Shown here piece after piece: positions 34,898-45,909 of a stretch of DNA of 64,000 nucleotides (position 1 is the stretch's first letter; each line of letters begins with the position of its first letter). The notes under the pieces are model-generated. The model did no database searches and was not told the origin of the DNA. It was given only the letters and a program-made list of their open reading frames with translations. The stretch is from Gymnopilus junonius (Eukaryota; Basidiomycota; Agaricomycetes; Agaricales; Galerinaceae), in assembly GCA_015501075.1 (NCBI GenBank), contig JADNYJ010000064.1, forward strand, positions 62,001 to 126,000, read 5' to 3'. A program made the position numbers and the translations under genes.

Positions 34898-36033
34898 ATG
34901 CTGCCCCTTGAGGAGCGGGTATTCATCGAAGCCATACTATGCGCCGTGGCATATGGACTCGTACTTTCTGTTTATATTTCCTGCTGCCAGAGTCTTTTGG
35001 AGTCGGGAAAGAAGCGGTACACCCTGCGCCATAAGGTATCCCTACTTGTATATACCACTCTCATACTGGCGCTATGGTTCGCAACATACTGTTCGCCATG
35101 GGGGTGGCCTTTCCGGTTTTTCTGACTGGACCCACCTGGGTCGCCTATACAAGCCCAATGTACTCCTTTGTGAATAATACGACTCTGTTCTACATCCTGG
35201 CAATCTGGGGTGCAGACACTCTCATGGTGAGCTGTGGTTCTTATTCCCTTAATGATGGCAACATACAAAGTTGAGTACATATTTGTTTGGAGCAGACGTG
35301 GCGATGTATCACTCTGAAACGTGGATCACTCTGTTTTGCTTTCTTATCTTCACATTGTTAACCTCTTTCGGTGAGATCAAATCAGGTTCCCTTCTCATAC
35401 CAAGTAACACATTTCCCAAGTGCTCAGATTGTTCACTTCGATCTTTTCCTATTCCTCTGCCACTCGCCAATTCAACATCAAGTTCACCCAATGCCAATCT
35501 AGTATTATGGGTGCTATTGCTCATCTCCTGCATAATAAACCTAACATTCTCCTTGTTGATTGCCATTCACATTCGCCAATACCAAAATTTTATCAAGAAA
35601 GCACTTGGAGTCGCGCACAGTTCCATCTACACCCGCATAATTGTTATATGCGTGGAATCGTGCGCCCTCATCTCCGTCTGCGAGGGCGTTTATGTTGTTG
35701 CAGCTCAAGTGGACTCTGTCGCGGCTAGTCCTATGCTTGAACTTCTTCCCCATGTATGTGTGAGTCTCACGTTTTGTTTGATTTACTCTGTGGCTGGGGC
35801 TCGAAACCGGATTTTTTTTTCTTGCACAATACTTACATAGACCGTCTCTGCCCTCTTGATCATTAGTCGCATAGCTAAAGGAACGGATACTGCGATGTCA
35901 TTTGTCACGGTAGCCGCTGGCATGCCCAGTCTAGCAGAGGGCCCTGGTGGCAATAGTGGGATATACTTCAATTCACCTAGTACGTCTACTATGCAAATCA
36001 GCTCTGATAGGGATTCGGATGCAGTCTGTTGAG
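34898..36033 (+). CDS. Multi-span membrane protein with two apparent frameshifts
   Basis: The gene starts MLPLEERVFIEAILCAVAYG at 34898 and shows the helix order of an abundant agaricomycete family of seven-span membrane proteins. TM1 is ILCAVAYGLVLSVYI and TM2 SLLVYTTLILALW. A third segment follows with TGPTWVAYTSPMYSFVNNTT, then TLFYILAIWGADTLM, a WRC motif, ETWITLFCFLIFTLLTSFGE, LVLWVLLLISCIINLTFSL, an IYTRIIVICVESCALISV segment and LELLPHV. The last exon begins after an intron near 35754-35840 and reads TVSALLIISRIAKGTDTAM to the TGA at 36031-36033. The parts lie in three frames. One intron (about 35227-35297) explains one change, but two others (near 35090 in a G5 run, and at about 35304 between WRC and YHSETW) each need one added base. 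Either a young pseudogene or sequence error. Function unknown. Confidence 0.55.
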
Positions 36034-38177
36034 AAACGGGCCCGTGGATACTTAGATGTCAGTGGTTGAAAACTGGAGGGAAGGAGGGAAGGAACTTGGA
36101 CAAGTGTCTAAATGAATGCTGGCAGTTTTTCTCGTATATGTTACTATGGCATACTGCTTAATATACACATGAAATGGGATTACCTATAGGCTAGTAGAAA
36201 GGACTACAGTCATACCCTCATAACCTGTACCCACCAAAACCCATAACTCCCCGAGGACCCAAACATTTTTTGGTTCATCAACTCAGTGGGCGGGGAATTA
36301 TGTACATACCATAACCAATAAATCCATTGAATAATCCATCCCCCTCAACCAAAACCCATAGGTAGTATGACCCACGAAATCAGCCCGCAGACCTGTTATC
36401 TGTTGGTTATCTGCTCGCTTTTTTACCAAAGTAATGAGCTTCAGCTACAAGTATGGACAAAAAAAGATTACTACGATGACCTCTTACCTCTTCTGTACAT
36501 TATTTCCTTTCCTAGATGCATTATTATTAGTCACCGATTTTTTACTCGATAATCCGCCGCAAAGGTCTTCACTTTTCACTTACTCCTTACTCTCTCCGTC
36601 CTTCGCTTTTGTCACCTTTTTTGTCACCCTCCTACAGACAACTGAATTCGAAATTTCGAGTCTTATCCCGTCCTCTTTGCCTTCACTCACCTATATCGCG
36701 TAGTGGCCCTAGTTTTGGTAAGTTTCTACCTGCATTGTTCACCTTTTCAATAATCGGCCGAAGTCTTTTCCATTCTCTGCGTATTTCTCATGAGTCGTGT
36801 CCACATAAACCCTGCACTGCCGATGAAATGTAACAACTTTCCGAGTGTATTCGGAAGGAGATTGATTGATGACCTCTACTGCTACCATTGAGATGATCAT
36901 GGGCGCTGAAGAATAAAGAAACTGTATTATATAATTCAAAGAATTACGAGGATAATATTTCGAATGACGATATTGATATCGAGCGAATGCAATATAGAGT
37001 ACATCACCTGTGGCCGCTTCGTTCACTGGCAGCGAGCACGGCGGTAAACGCTGATTTGGTTGCGTTATCGACGGGTCAGGAACTGGGTCTTGAGCATGGG
37101 ATTTGAGGGACGGGTAAAATTTTTGGAGGTTAAACGTTTAGGGAAGTTTCCCGAATCCCAAAACACGCGTGAGTGTCATCTAAATCGTAAATGGCTGCTG
37201 ATACTCCGAAAGAGTTCAATTGGGAGTTTTTATTCATTCCAAGGGACTGTTATTTATTGAGACTATTAAGTAGGCTATGAATTATAAGCCCCGTGTGAAT
37301 GGAAAGACCGAAGAAAATGCGGATTTCCCTAATCCCATCCAATAGACAGTTTAACCGGAAGACAGGTGGATTCTTGTTTCCCCAGAACGCAGGACCACCG
37401 ACCATGTGGGGTATGTGGAAAGGTGTGGAAGAATTGGACGGATAGACGGGAGGGCTAGTGCTGGCCGGCTCCGGATGACTAGCAGCTGGCGGATAGCCAG
37501 ACGGGAATGTAGGACGACAGTGTGGATGGGTCACAGAGATGCTAGGGACTGAGAATTATCAAGTTCGATGAAGGCTCTAGCGGCGAGGATGTGGATCTAG
37601 TCCACTGGAATCGATGGGTGGGTAAGGTGGATGTCAACCGCTGACGCTCAGGAGGGACATAGCAGCGCTCTAGATGACGCAGCTAGTGGGTCATGGCCTG
37701 TCCCAAATGACAGAGGAAACGAACGTGTGATAGTCTTGCGCAGCGTGAGCGCGGAATTTTGAAGGGTTCCCTTCGGGTTTTGGGATGCTAGAAGTCACTC
37801 TAAAATAGTAGGGAAACAGTTTCGGATGTCGATCATCTGATGTAGCCCGGCGTAGACAGGACAGCAAACGCCGTGTCAGAGGCGGTGAACCTCGGAGAAT
37901 CAGAGTTAGGGGTATTTGGCGGTGTTTGAAACAAAAGGCGATGGGAGGTATATATGCAAACGTGTCGCCACGTATGTGGGCCCGTTTTTGACCACCCGCA
38001 CCTGGTTCCACGTAGGCTCTGTCCCCCGTCGTGCGGGTTCTCCCTTTTCCATCTCTCCCTTGTTGGAAACCGCAGCAGCTCTAAGCACTATTCAAGACTT
38101 GTGCTCTTTATTTCTTGACTCGACATTCCACCCACCAACGCTGTCGAATTCAACAACACATCCACATATTTATCCCA
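36034..38177. other. 2.1-kb intergenic region upstream of the HAC1 homologue
   Basis: No gene is supported. ORFs at 36367-36833 are Phe/Ser/Leu-rich and read from pyrimidine-rich DNA; others are short. The right end contains the HAC1 promoter with a TATATAT sequence at 37949-37955, about 220 bp before the ATG, and a long 5' leader. Confidence 0.5.
37949..37955 (+). promoter_or_regulatory. Possible TATA box of the HAC1 homologue
   Basis: TATATAT about 222 bp upstream of the ATG at 38178, followed by no other start on this strand that reads into a gene. Confidence 0.35.
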
Positions 38178-39859
38178 ATGGCACCCTCAACATCTTTTGT
38201 AAAATCCTCAAACATCAATTTCTCTTCTCCCCGCCAGGCCTCCTTCTCCCCCGGCCCTCCCTCTCCCATCACCTCTGTCGATGACGATGACCACGATGAC
38301 ATTGACCCCACCCACGCCGCTGGTCCGGCCCGCAAACGTCCTCGCACCTCTTCCGCCAAAGACACCTCCGCCCCAGGATCTAACCCTGCGCCGACTCTCT
38401 CAGAGCAGCGCAAGGAGGCTCGAGCCCACCGGAATAGGATCGCTGCCCAAAACTCGCGAGACCGCCGAAAAGCCCAATTCGCCTACCTCGAGCGCCGCGT
38501 CGTTGAGCTCGAGGAGGAGAACAGGCGGTTAAGGGTGGGTATGGGCGTAGGCTCACCAACGGTTGTTCCGGCTCAGACTCTGCCGGTCTTCGCTTCTTCC
38601 TCTGTGCCCCTTCCTGTTACCCTCTCGCACCCTTCTGACGAGCAGCTGCGTGCTGAGAGGGAGAGGGCAAAGGACAGGGAGAATGAGGAGCTTCGGGAAC
38701 GCATCAAGACCCTTGAGCGCGGTTGGGAAACCGTCGTCAGAGCACTCACTGCTCAGGGTCTCACCGCTGGTCTTTTGGGCGGTGTCCAGACCCCGCCTCC
38801 ATCCACCACCCCGACCGCGCAACCCAGTCCATCATCCCAAACATCTGTATCCTCCAAACCGACTTACAACGCCTTCCCTTCTCCTGCTCCCTCGCATTCG
38901 TCTCTCGACCCAGAGTTGACCTCTTCGAGCACCACATTCGCTCCTACAGCCTCCCTCCCCGATTTCTCAACGTCGCTCTCCCACAACCGCATCCCGTCAC
39001 CCTCACCGGCCCAGCCAGCCGTACAACCACCAACACACTCTGAGCCCACTCGCCACCTAGCACGGGTGGCGACCACCGGGGGACCTTCATTGGTTCGCTC
39101 GGTGTCCCTGCAGCGGGTGGACTTTTCGAGTGCGGAGGTGCAAGTGCAGTCGGCAACGCAGGTGCTGCCTTCGCGGGTGCCGCCGTACGTGCGGGCGCTC
39201 CAGCTGAAGCAACAATCCCAATCTTTGGTGGGGACAGCGATAGTGTCACCGATAAGGCGATGGAGGCCTTGTACCGCGAGATCCTCGCGTCGCCGCGCGC
39301 GTCACATGCGGCCATGCCTGTTGTTAAAGGTGTGCCCGCCTCCGCTGGCGCAGCTTCGGCCGCGGCGCAAGTGAGCTATAGTGGCATGGAGAAGGAGGAG
39401 AAGAAGGAAGGCGGGGATGAGGAGAGGAAGAAGAAGGAAGGAGGAGAGGAGGGTCATGGTGGTGTTGATGATGATGATGAGAAGCAACAACGAGAGGGGG
39501 AAGAGAGGAAGGCGAACAAGAACGTCAGCGAGAATGAGAGTGCGGCTGTTATGGAATGGGCGAATGAGATTGAGATGCAGCGGATATTGGATAGTATGAT
39601 CATGGGAATTAGCTCCGCGGATGATTTTAGCGCGACGATGAATGATGGCAGCAACAACAGTATGGACCTGGGCGCGTTGGACCTCGCTCAAGCCGGCCTG
39701 GGGATAGGCATGGGCATGGGCATGGACGTCGCCATGGGCTTGGATATGGATCTCGGGATGGGCTTTTCGGAGCCGGGTGTGGATTATTTGTCGACTTTGA
39801 GAACGGGCGCGGGGTGGGATGGTCTCAATCTGAACCTTGGTGGGGCTGGGGTCTTTTGA
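38178..39859 (+). CDS. HAC1: HAC1/CIB1-type bZIP regulator of the unfolded protein response
   Basis: The first frame runs from ATG 38178 to a stop at 39374 (398 residues). Residues 76-100 are the bZIP basic region (SEQRKEARAHRNRIAAQNSR followed by DRRKAQFAYLERR), then a zipper with ELEEENRRLR, and a second coiled coil (EELRERIKTLERGWETVV). This matches basidiomycete HAC1/CIB1/HXL1. A second frame overlaps it, open from 39044 to the stop at 39857-39859, with a coherent protein: AMEALYREILAS, a Glu/Lys-rich stretch, MEWANEIEMQRILDSMIMGI and a Gly/Met/Asp activation-like end. Moving from the first to the second frame needs loss of 3n+2 bases, as in the Ire1-spliced introns of HAC1 genes (20, 56 or 65 nt elsewhere). 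Unspliced mRNA would give the shorter form. The family activates ER chaperone genes. Start is the ATG in CCCAATGGC; no ATG lies upstream in frame. Confidence 0.85.
39108..39114 (+). promoter_or_regulatory. Candidate Ire1 cleavage loop (CTG/CAGC)
   Basis: CTGCAGC fits the C-N-G/C-N-G-N seven-base loop used by Ire1. It is flanked by GTCC and GGGT, which can pair with G-U wobbles to make a short stem. It lies where the first and second frames of the HAC1 homologue overlap. I could not identify a partner site that gives a 3n+2 intron and equally good consensus; possible partners are CAG/CCG at 39016-39021 and CCG/GGG at 39076-39081. Confidence 0.4.
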
Positions 39860-41598
39860 TCTCTGGCTTTCCAAACCACTTTCTCTCCGCATTCTCTCGT
39901 GAAGTTGAGTCGAGTCGAGTTCTTGTGTATGCGCGCCGAGGAGCCTCACGCACGCACATGTTGTTGTCGTTGTCGTTGGAGGCTGAGATAACCTGGCTGC
40001 TGCTACCATTATGGGAACTATGACATCTCCCCTTACAATAATATATCCTCAAGACGCCTCAAATCCAAGCCTGTCGATCTGTTTCCCTGAAGAAATTTTC
40101 GGTCCTCTGTCCCGTGGATCGCGCCATCATCAAAACGCTATTGTCGTCAAAACCCCTTCTCTGTGGTATATACTATCCGGTCTTCATTTTTCTTCTTGTC
40201 ATCTCTTTCTTTTTTGTTTCATATCATACTCGCTCTTGGAATTATCCCGTCTCATCTCGCTTTTTTTTCCTTCCTTTTTTCCTTCTTGTCTTTAACTTAT
40301 TAGATCTCCGCACATCATCGTCATCGTCATCATGCTCAAGAAACAAAACTCTCTCAATCTCGCATCCGTCCATCTATATAGTCTACTATTATATTTTCCT
40401 TTTTGGTCCATCTCTCGCTCTCGGCTTTCGCTCTCTCTCACTCTATGATCTCCTTTTTTCCTTTTCTTTTAATGCACTAGTAGTTAGGGACCTTTATTTT
40501 CTTTCTTTTCGTGGACTTTTTTTCTTACTTGCCTTGCCTTTTACACCCACGCCCACGCCCCTTCATCATTATCGGCTATCGCGTCAAGGCCCGCGCGCTG
40601 CGCTCGTTCATCGTCACCATGTGCGCCGCGCAGCCCTTGCCAAGGTCATTATCGGCAACCTCACCACCCTGTCGACCTCATCGTCATCGTCACGCCATCC
40701 TGACAGACAGGAGGAACAGCCATCCCACTCTGGACCCATCAATATAAATCAACAGACAGCAGAGAAGAAACAGGAAGAAGAAGGAGAACAAGAACAAGAG
40801 AAATGACAGAAGAGGAGGAGAAGAGGAAGAAAGGCACTCTCACCATCACAGACGGACGATTTTCGCACTCTGCAGCAGCTCCCCTTTAGTTAGGGTATTT
40901 GAGACGCGCGGAGGTTGGTGGATTTCGTTCGTGTTGTCGTTGTGTTTGGGTTGTCGTTTTTTTTTTTTTTCTTTCATGGTCGTTTTTTTTACCTAATTCT
41001 TTCTTTCTTACCTGATTTCTTTTCTTGATTTGACTGTCATTTTCTCTGGATTCAATGTGGTCTTGGAGTGGCTAGTATGTAGGGGTTTTGTTATTACTTT
41101 AGGCTTGGGTTTTATGTAGGGTAGGAGTAGGTTTTCGGATTGATTGAATACAGGTTCTCTTTTTTGCTGGTGTTTAAAACGATGTGTGATTAGGTGGTTC
41201 AATTGCGACATGGAGTCAGCGGCTAAAAATTGAAGACGCTGGTGAGCCTTCAAATGACTGCCACACGGCGGCAGGCGATTGCACCTAGCTTTAATTGAAG
41301 GACAGCTGGAAGAGAAATTGGCGGATTCGACATGCTGCAGCCTGCAGCATGAAGCTACTCATCTTGAATTTTGCGGGCTATTTTTCATTTTATCATTCAT
41401 ACGAAATACATAACTTGCTCCGAATTCCTTAATCATGGAAAATAGCACGAAAAAGGGTATATGTATAGGGTATTTTACAATACAATAAAGTCATACAAAA
41501 ATGCGTCGTGATCATGAAGTCAAGTAAGAATACAGAACTAGAGAGAAGAAATAAAGAGCAAGAAGAAGAATCGGTCATACACAGTCCGTTTGACCGAT
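39860..41598. other. Downstream region of the HAC1 homologue, very pyrimidine-rich
   Basis: From about 40180 to 40560 the plus strand is dominated by T and C, giving long Phe/Ser/Leu ORFs (230 codons at 40114-40806) that I regard as artefacts of composition. This is probably the long 3' untranslated region of the HAC1 mRNA and its flank. A run of 14 or more T occurs near 40958-40971. The palindrome at 41331-41351 is listed separately. No gene is supported. Confidence 0.5.
41331..41351. repeat. Short perfect palindrome
   Basis: CATGCTGCAG and its reverse complement are separated by a single C. It lies between the 3' ends of the HAC1 homologue and the BRI3-like gene. Function unknown. Confidence 0.8.
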
Positions 41599-42363
41599 TC
41601 AGAGGGCAGCTACAGTAGTGCATAATTGTTTAACTGCACATCCCTGGTCGATGACATAGCCGCATCGAGCACACCGTACTCTCCTGTCAAGCAGGCAGCA
41701 GGCGATTCCAAGTGGGAACCAGAATATCGCCGCTAGTATGCCTTTAATATGGAAGCAAACACCGTAAGAAGATGATAGCAGTAAATAAAAAAGCGCCTAC
41801 CAAGCAACCCAAACTGTGTTTGAGGTACATGGCCCATTTGCAAGCAGACCATCTCGGGATCGTCTGGAGGTAAGAGCGAGGCGATGCGTTCGCCCGTTGC
41901 TGGGTTCACGTAGCTGTATACCACGGGTGCAGGCGCATTTGAGGGTCCTGCTGTGCCGTGGTGCAGTAGTAAGGGTTGTGTTGGGTCGGCTTTGGGAGAG
42001 GGCGGGGAGGGGATGAGGGGTTTGTAGTCGTTTAGAGGTTTGTTATTGGAGGTGGTAGGATTGGTATTAGGATCTACTTGGAGGAAATTAGCGTTTTCTT
42101 ATCGTGGAAATAGTGTAGGAAACGTACATGTAGAAGGTCCGCCCTCCACAAGGACTGCTGAGCTTGTCGATGAAACAAATTCATATGAGGGAGGAGGGTG
42201 GTCCTGAGGATTATCCTGAGGGGTTGTCGTTGTTGTTGTAGATGAAGACCCTAGAAGAGGTACTTTCTATACGAACCGTTAGCTTCCTCTCGAGATGAAG
42301 AAAAGAAGTTGATGAACTTGCCATATTATCGTCTTTGTCTTGTTGAGAAGGATTTAGGATCAT
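41599..42363 (-). CDS. BRI3-like small membrane protein with Cys-rich C-terminus
   Basis: Exon 1 (42363 to about 42320) reads MILNPSQQDKDDN. Exon 2 (to about 42128) has a poly-Thr stretch, PPPSYEFVSS and VLVEGGPS. Exon 3 (about 42075-41800) is proline-rich, then VVYSYVNPATGERIASLLPP and DPEMVCLQMGHVPQTQFGLLG. The last exon (about 41740-41599) is a hydrophobic segment with IFWFPLGIACCLLDRRVRCA followed by RCGYVIDQGC. Two cysteine pairs around a membrane-dipping hydrophobic stretch (C-x-x-x-GH ... CC ... C-x-x-C) are the signature of brain protein I3 and the related LITAF-type domain, which anchors to late endosome or lysosome membranes. PPSY-type motifs in the N-terminal part fit WW-domain or ESCRT binding in that family. 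Role in fungi is unknown; topology and the cysteines are visible. Confidence 0.68.
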
Positions 42364-42735
42364 GACTTGGCAGCTGCGAGGAGGTATTTATCAAAGAAAG
42401 CGGACTGCGCCTGGAGCTGCGTCTACGGGGAAACTGCTGGAAGCTGCGGAACGAAGGAGGCGATGACTTTCAAAAGCAAAGGCTAGCAGTGCCCAGCCCC
42501 GCAATTGATCGCTCGTTTCCGAATCTGGTTCATGACTCGCTTAAGCCTCGGTACTCACGTGCGCTATCAGCACGTGCAATCGACGCGTTTATTTTTTTCT
42601 CGCGATCCAAAATTATTTTCTTTGGATACGCCAAGGCCTTGGTTGTTCTTTCTCCTCCATCGATCTTATACCTTTGTCCTTTGTCCTTTAGATCTTTCCT
42701 CTCTTTCTTTTGTATCTTGATATTTGGGCGTAATC
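42364..42735. promoter_or_regulatory. Head-to-head promoter region, BRI3-like gene and PRMT1
   Basis: The start codons of the two divergent genes are 372 bp apart. Near 42560-42580 the motif CACGTGC occurs twice in close succession (an E-box-like core), on the PRMT1 side. A pyrimidine-rich tract (42640-42720) just before the PRMT1 ATG is typical for highly expressed fungal genes. Confidence 0.45.
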
Positions 42736-44377
<1,642 letters not shown>

Positions 44378-44913
44378 TGTACTTTATACTCTTAACGTTA
44401 TTTCAATCTTACCGTCATCTCACATCGTCATCGCCTTTCATCTTGCAAATCTCCATTGAATACTGGATTCACATTGATCTCCACTCCTCTATCCTCCAAT
44501 ATGCAATTTGATTGACTATGTATCTACCCTATGACCCTGCGCACCCTTTGCCGACATCTGATAACGACTTGTCCCTCCCCGCATCTGCCCTTTGTTATTG
44601 ATACTCCTTCTCTCGCCGCGGTTAATTTGACTTATAGGTACTAATTATATTTGTGTCCTGTTATTCGATGCTCGAGACCTTGTGAATGAAATAGATTCCA
44701 CTTGCAGCGGCTCGGGAAAAATCAATTGCCATTCACGGCTATGTCTACAAGAGTACAACAAATCATCAGCATTACCAAGGTGAATATTAATAATGACTTA
44801 CTGAATCTACTCAAGGTGGAGCTTGTAGGCGGGAGGACTTCTGTCTGCTGTATCGGACTTGCTGCTACTATCTTCAGCTTTAGAAATGTTGTACATTGCA
44901 GGGGCCTGGGGCT
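44378..44913. other. 3' region of PRMT1 and spacer
   Basis: Mostly PRMT1 3' untranslated sequence up to about 44650. Composition changes at about 44700, where the sequence becomes poorer in GC and reads like the flank of the WD40 fragment. Confidence 0.5.
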
Positions 44914-45685
44914 TCAAGTTACTCCTGCTATGTGCCTATCCTTCTTTGCTTGAGTTGGAGTATAGCAGGCAGCCCAATGGGATCCCCAGACTACAGAACT
45001 AAAATCCAGGACAGTTTCATGGGCACCAATTACTTTGAGGGTTTGAGGCAGATGAAGACCTAAATGATAGAAGGGAGGGATCCACAGAAGGAGTTCATTG
45101 TTGGGGCCATATACCCAGCCATTTGTCTGTAGGGAAATTTTAGTACCAAAAAAGTAATTTCTGACCAAATTTGTAGTTTGCATAAAGCTGTTTAATTTGA
45201 CTTCTACATCCCAGATCCTGATTGTCTTGTCTCCTGAACCAGAGACAATCTGCCTGCCATCAAGTGAAAATACAACTGATTCAGCACTTTTAGTATGACC
45301 TGCTAGCAGCTCTCCAATCATCTGCCCTGTCTCTGCATCCCAGATCCTGATTGTCATGTCCCATGAGCCAGAGACAATCTGCTTGCCATCAGGAGAATGC
45401 AACTGATTCAATCCAGTGACCATGTCCTTCCAGTGGCTCTCCAATCAACTGCCCTGTCTGTGCATCCCAGATCCTAATTGTCATGTCCTGTGATCCAGAG
45501 ACAATATGCTTGCCATTTGGTGAGAATGTAACTGAGCAAACTGAATTAGTATGGCCTGCAAGTAGAGATAGTTGTCTTGGCCATTTCTGTAATTGCCCTT
45601 CTGCTAAAGAAACCACATTTCTGAACTTATCAGAATGGAGTTGTACCAATCTGGAAACATTTGGTGAAAATGGCAGTGGTATCAT
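44914..45685 (-). pseudogene. C-terminal fragment of a NACHT-WD40 (NLR-like) protein
   Basis: Reading down the minus strand there are three WD40 repeats: LAGHTNSVCSVTFSPNGKHI...IRIWDAQTGQ, then (shifted frame) SPDGKQIVSGSWDMTIRIWD, then LDGRQIVSGSGDKTIRIWD. A tail follows with NGWVYGPNNELLLWIPPFYH. That tail is the ending of basidiomycete NACHT-WD40 proteins (self/non-self NLR-like sensors), which follows the last repeat in complete genes. No NACHT ATPase lies upstream. The frame breaks between IESVAFS and PDGK, where two bases of the usual TTCTCTCCTGATGG are missing (near 45395). I call it a dispersed gene fragment. Repeats this similar to each other are normal in this family because the WD40 arrays evolve by recombination. 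Confidence 0.72.
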
Positions 45686-45909
45686 TCAAGCTATGTTCAA
45701 TGCAGGTCGTGGTTAATAGTGTTACAATAAGGTTAAAAAAGCTAATAGAGACGTGGCTAATATTATTACAACCTACTTACATTTGAAATCCATGATGAGA
45801 TCGACGTAAAAAGATCTATACTTATGGGTCACAACGAAAGTAAATCCAAAACGAGATAAAAGAATAAAAAGAAAAGGTATGACGGAGAAGATACTGAGAT
45901 GCAAACAAA
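45686..45909. other. Short spacer
   Basis: A-rich spacer between the WD40 fragment and the F-box gene's 3' end. No feature seen. Confidence 0.5.

Noticed and set aside
39185..39203. GTACGT...CAG as a normal intron in the HAC1 homologue
   Set aside because: Only 19 nt, below workable spliceosomal length, and its length (3n+1) would not join the two frames.
39302..40009. 235-codon minus-strand ORF opposite the HAC1 C-terminus
   Set aside because: Shadow of the repetitive Glu/Lys/Met-rich coding strand; no start context, no family content.
40114..40806. 230-codon plus-strand ORF with hydrophobic stretches
   Set aside because: It arises from T/C-rich untranslated sequence; Phe/Ser/Leu composition and overlapping equal-length frames show no coding signal.
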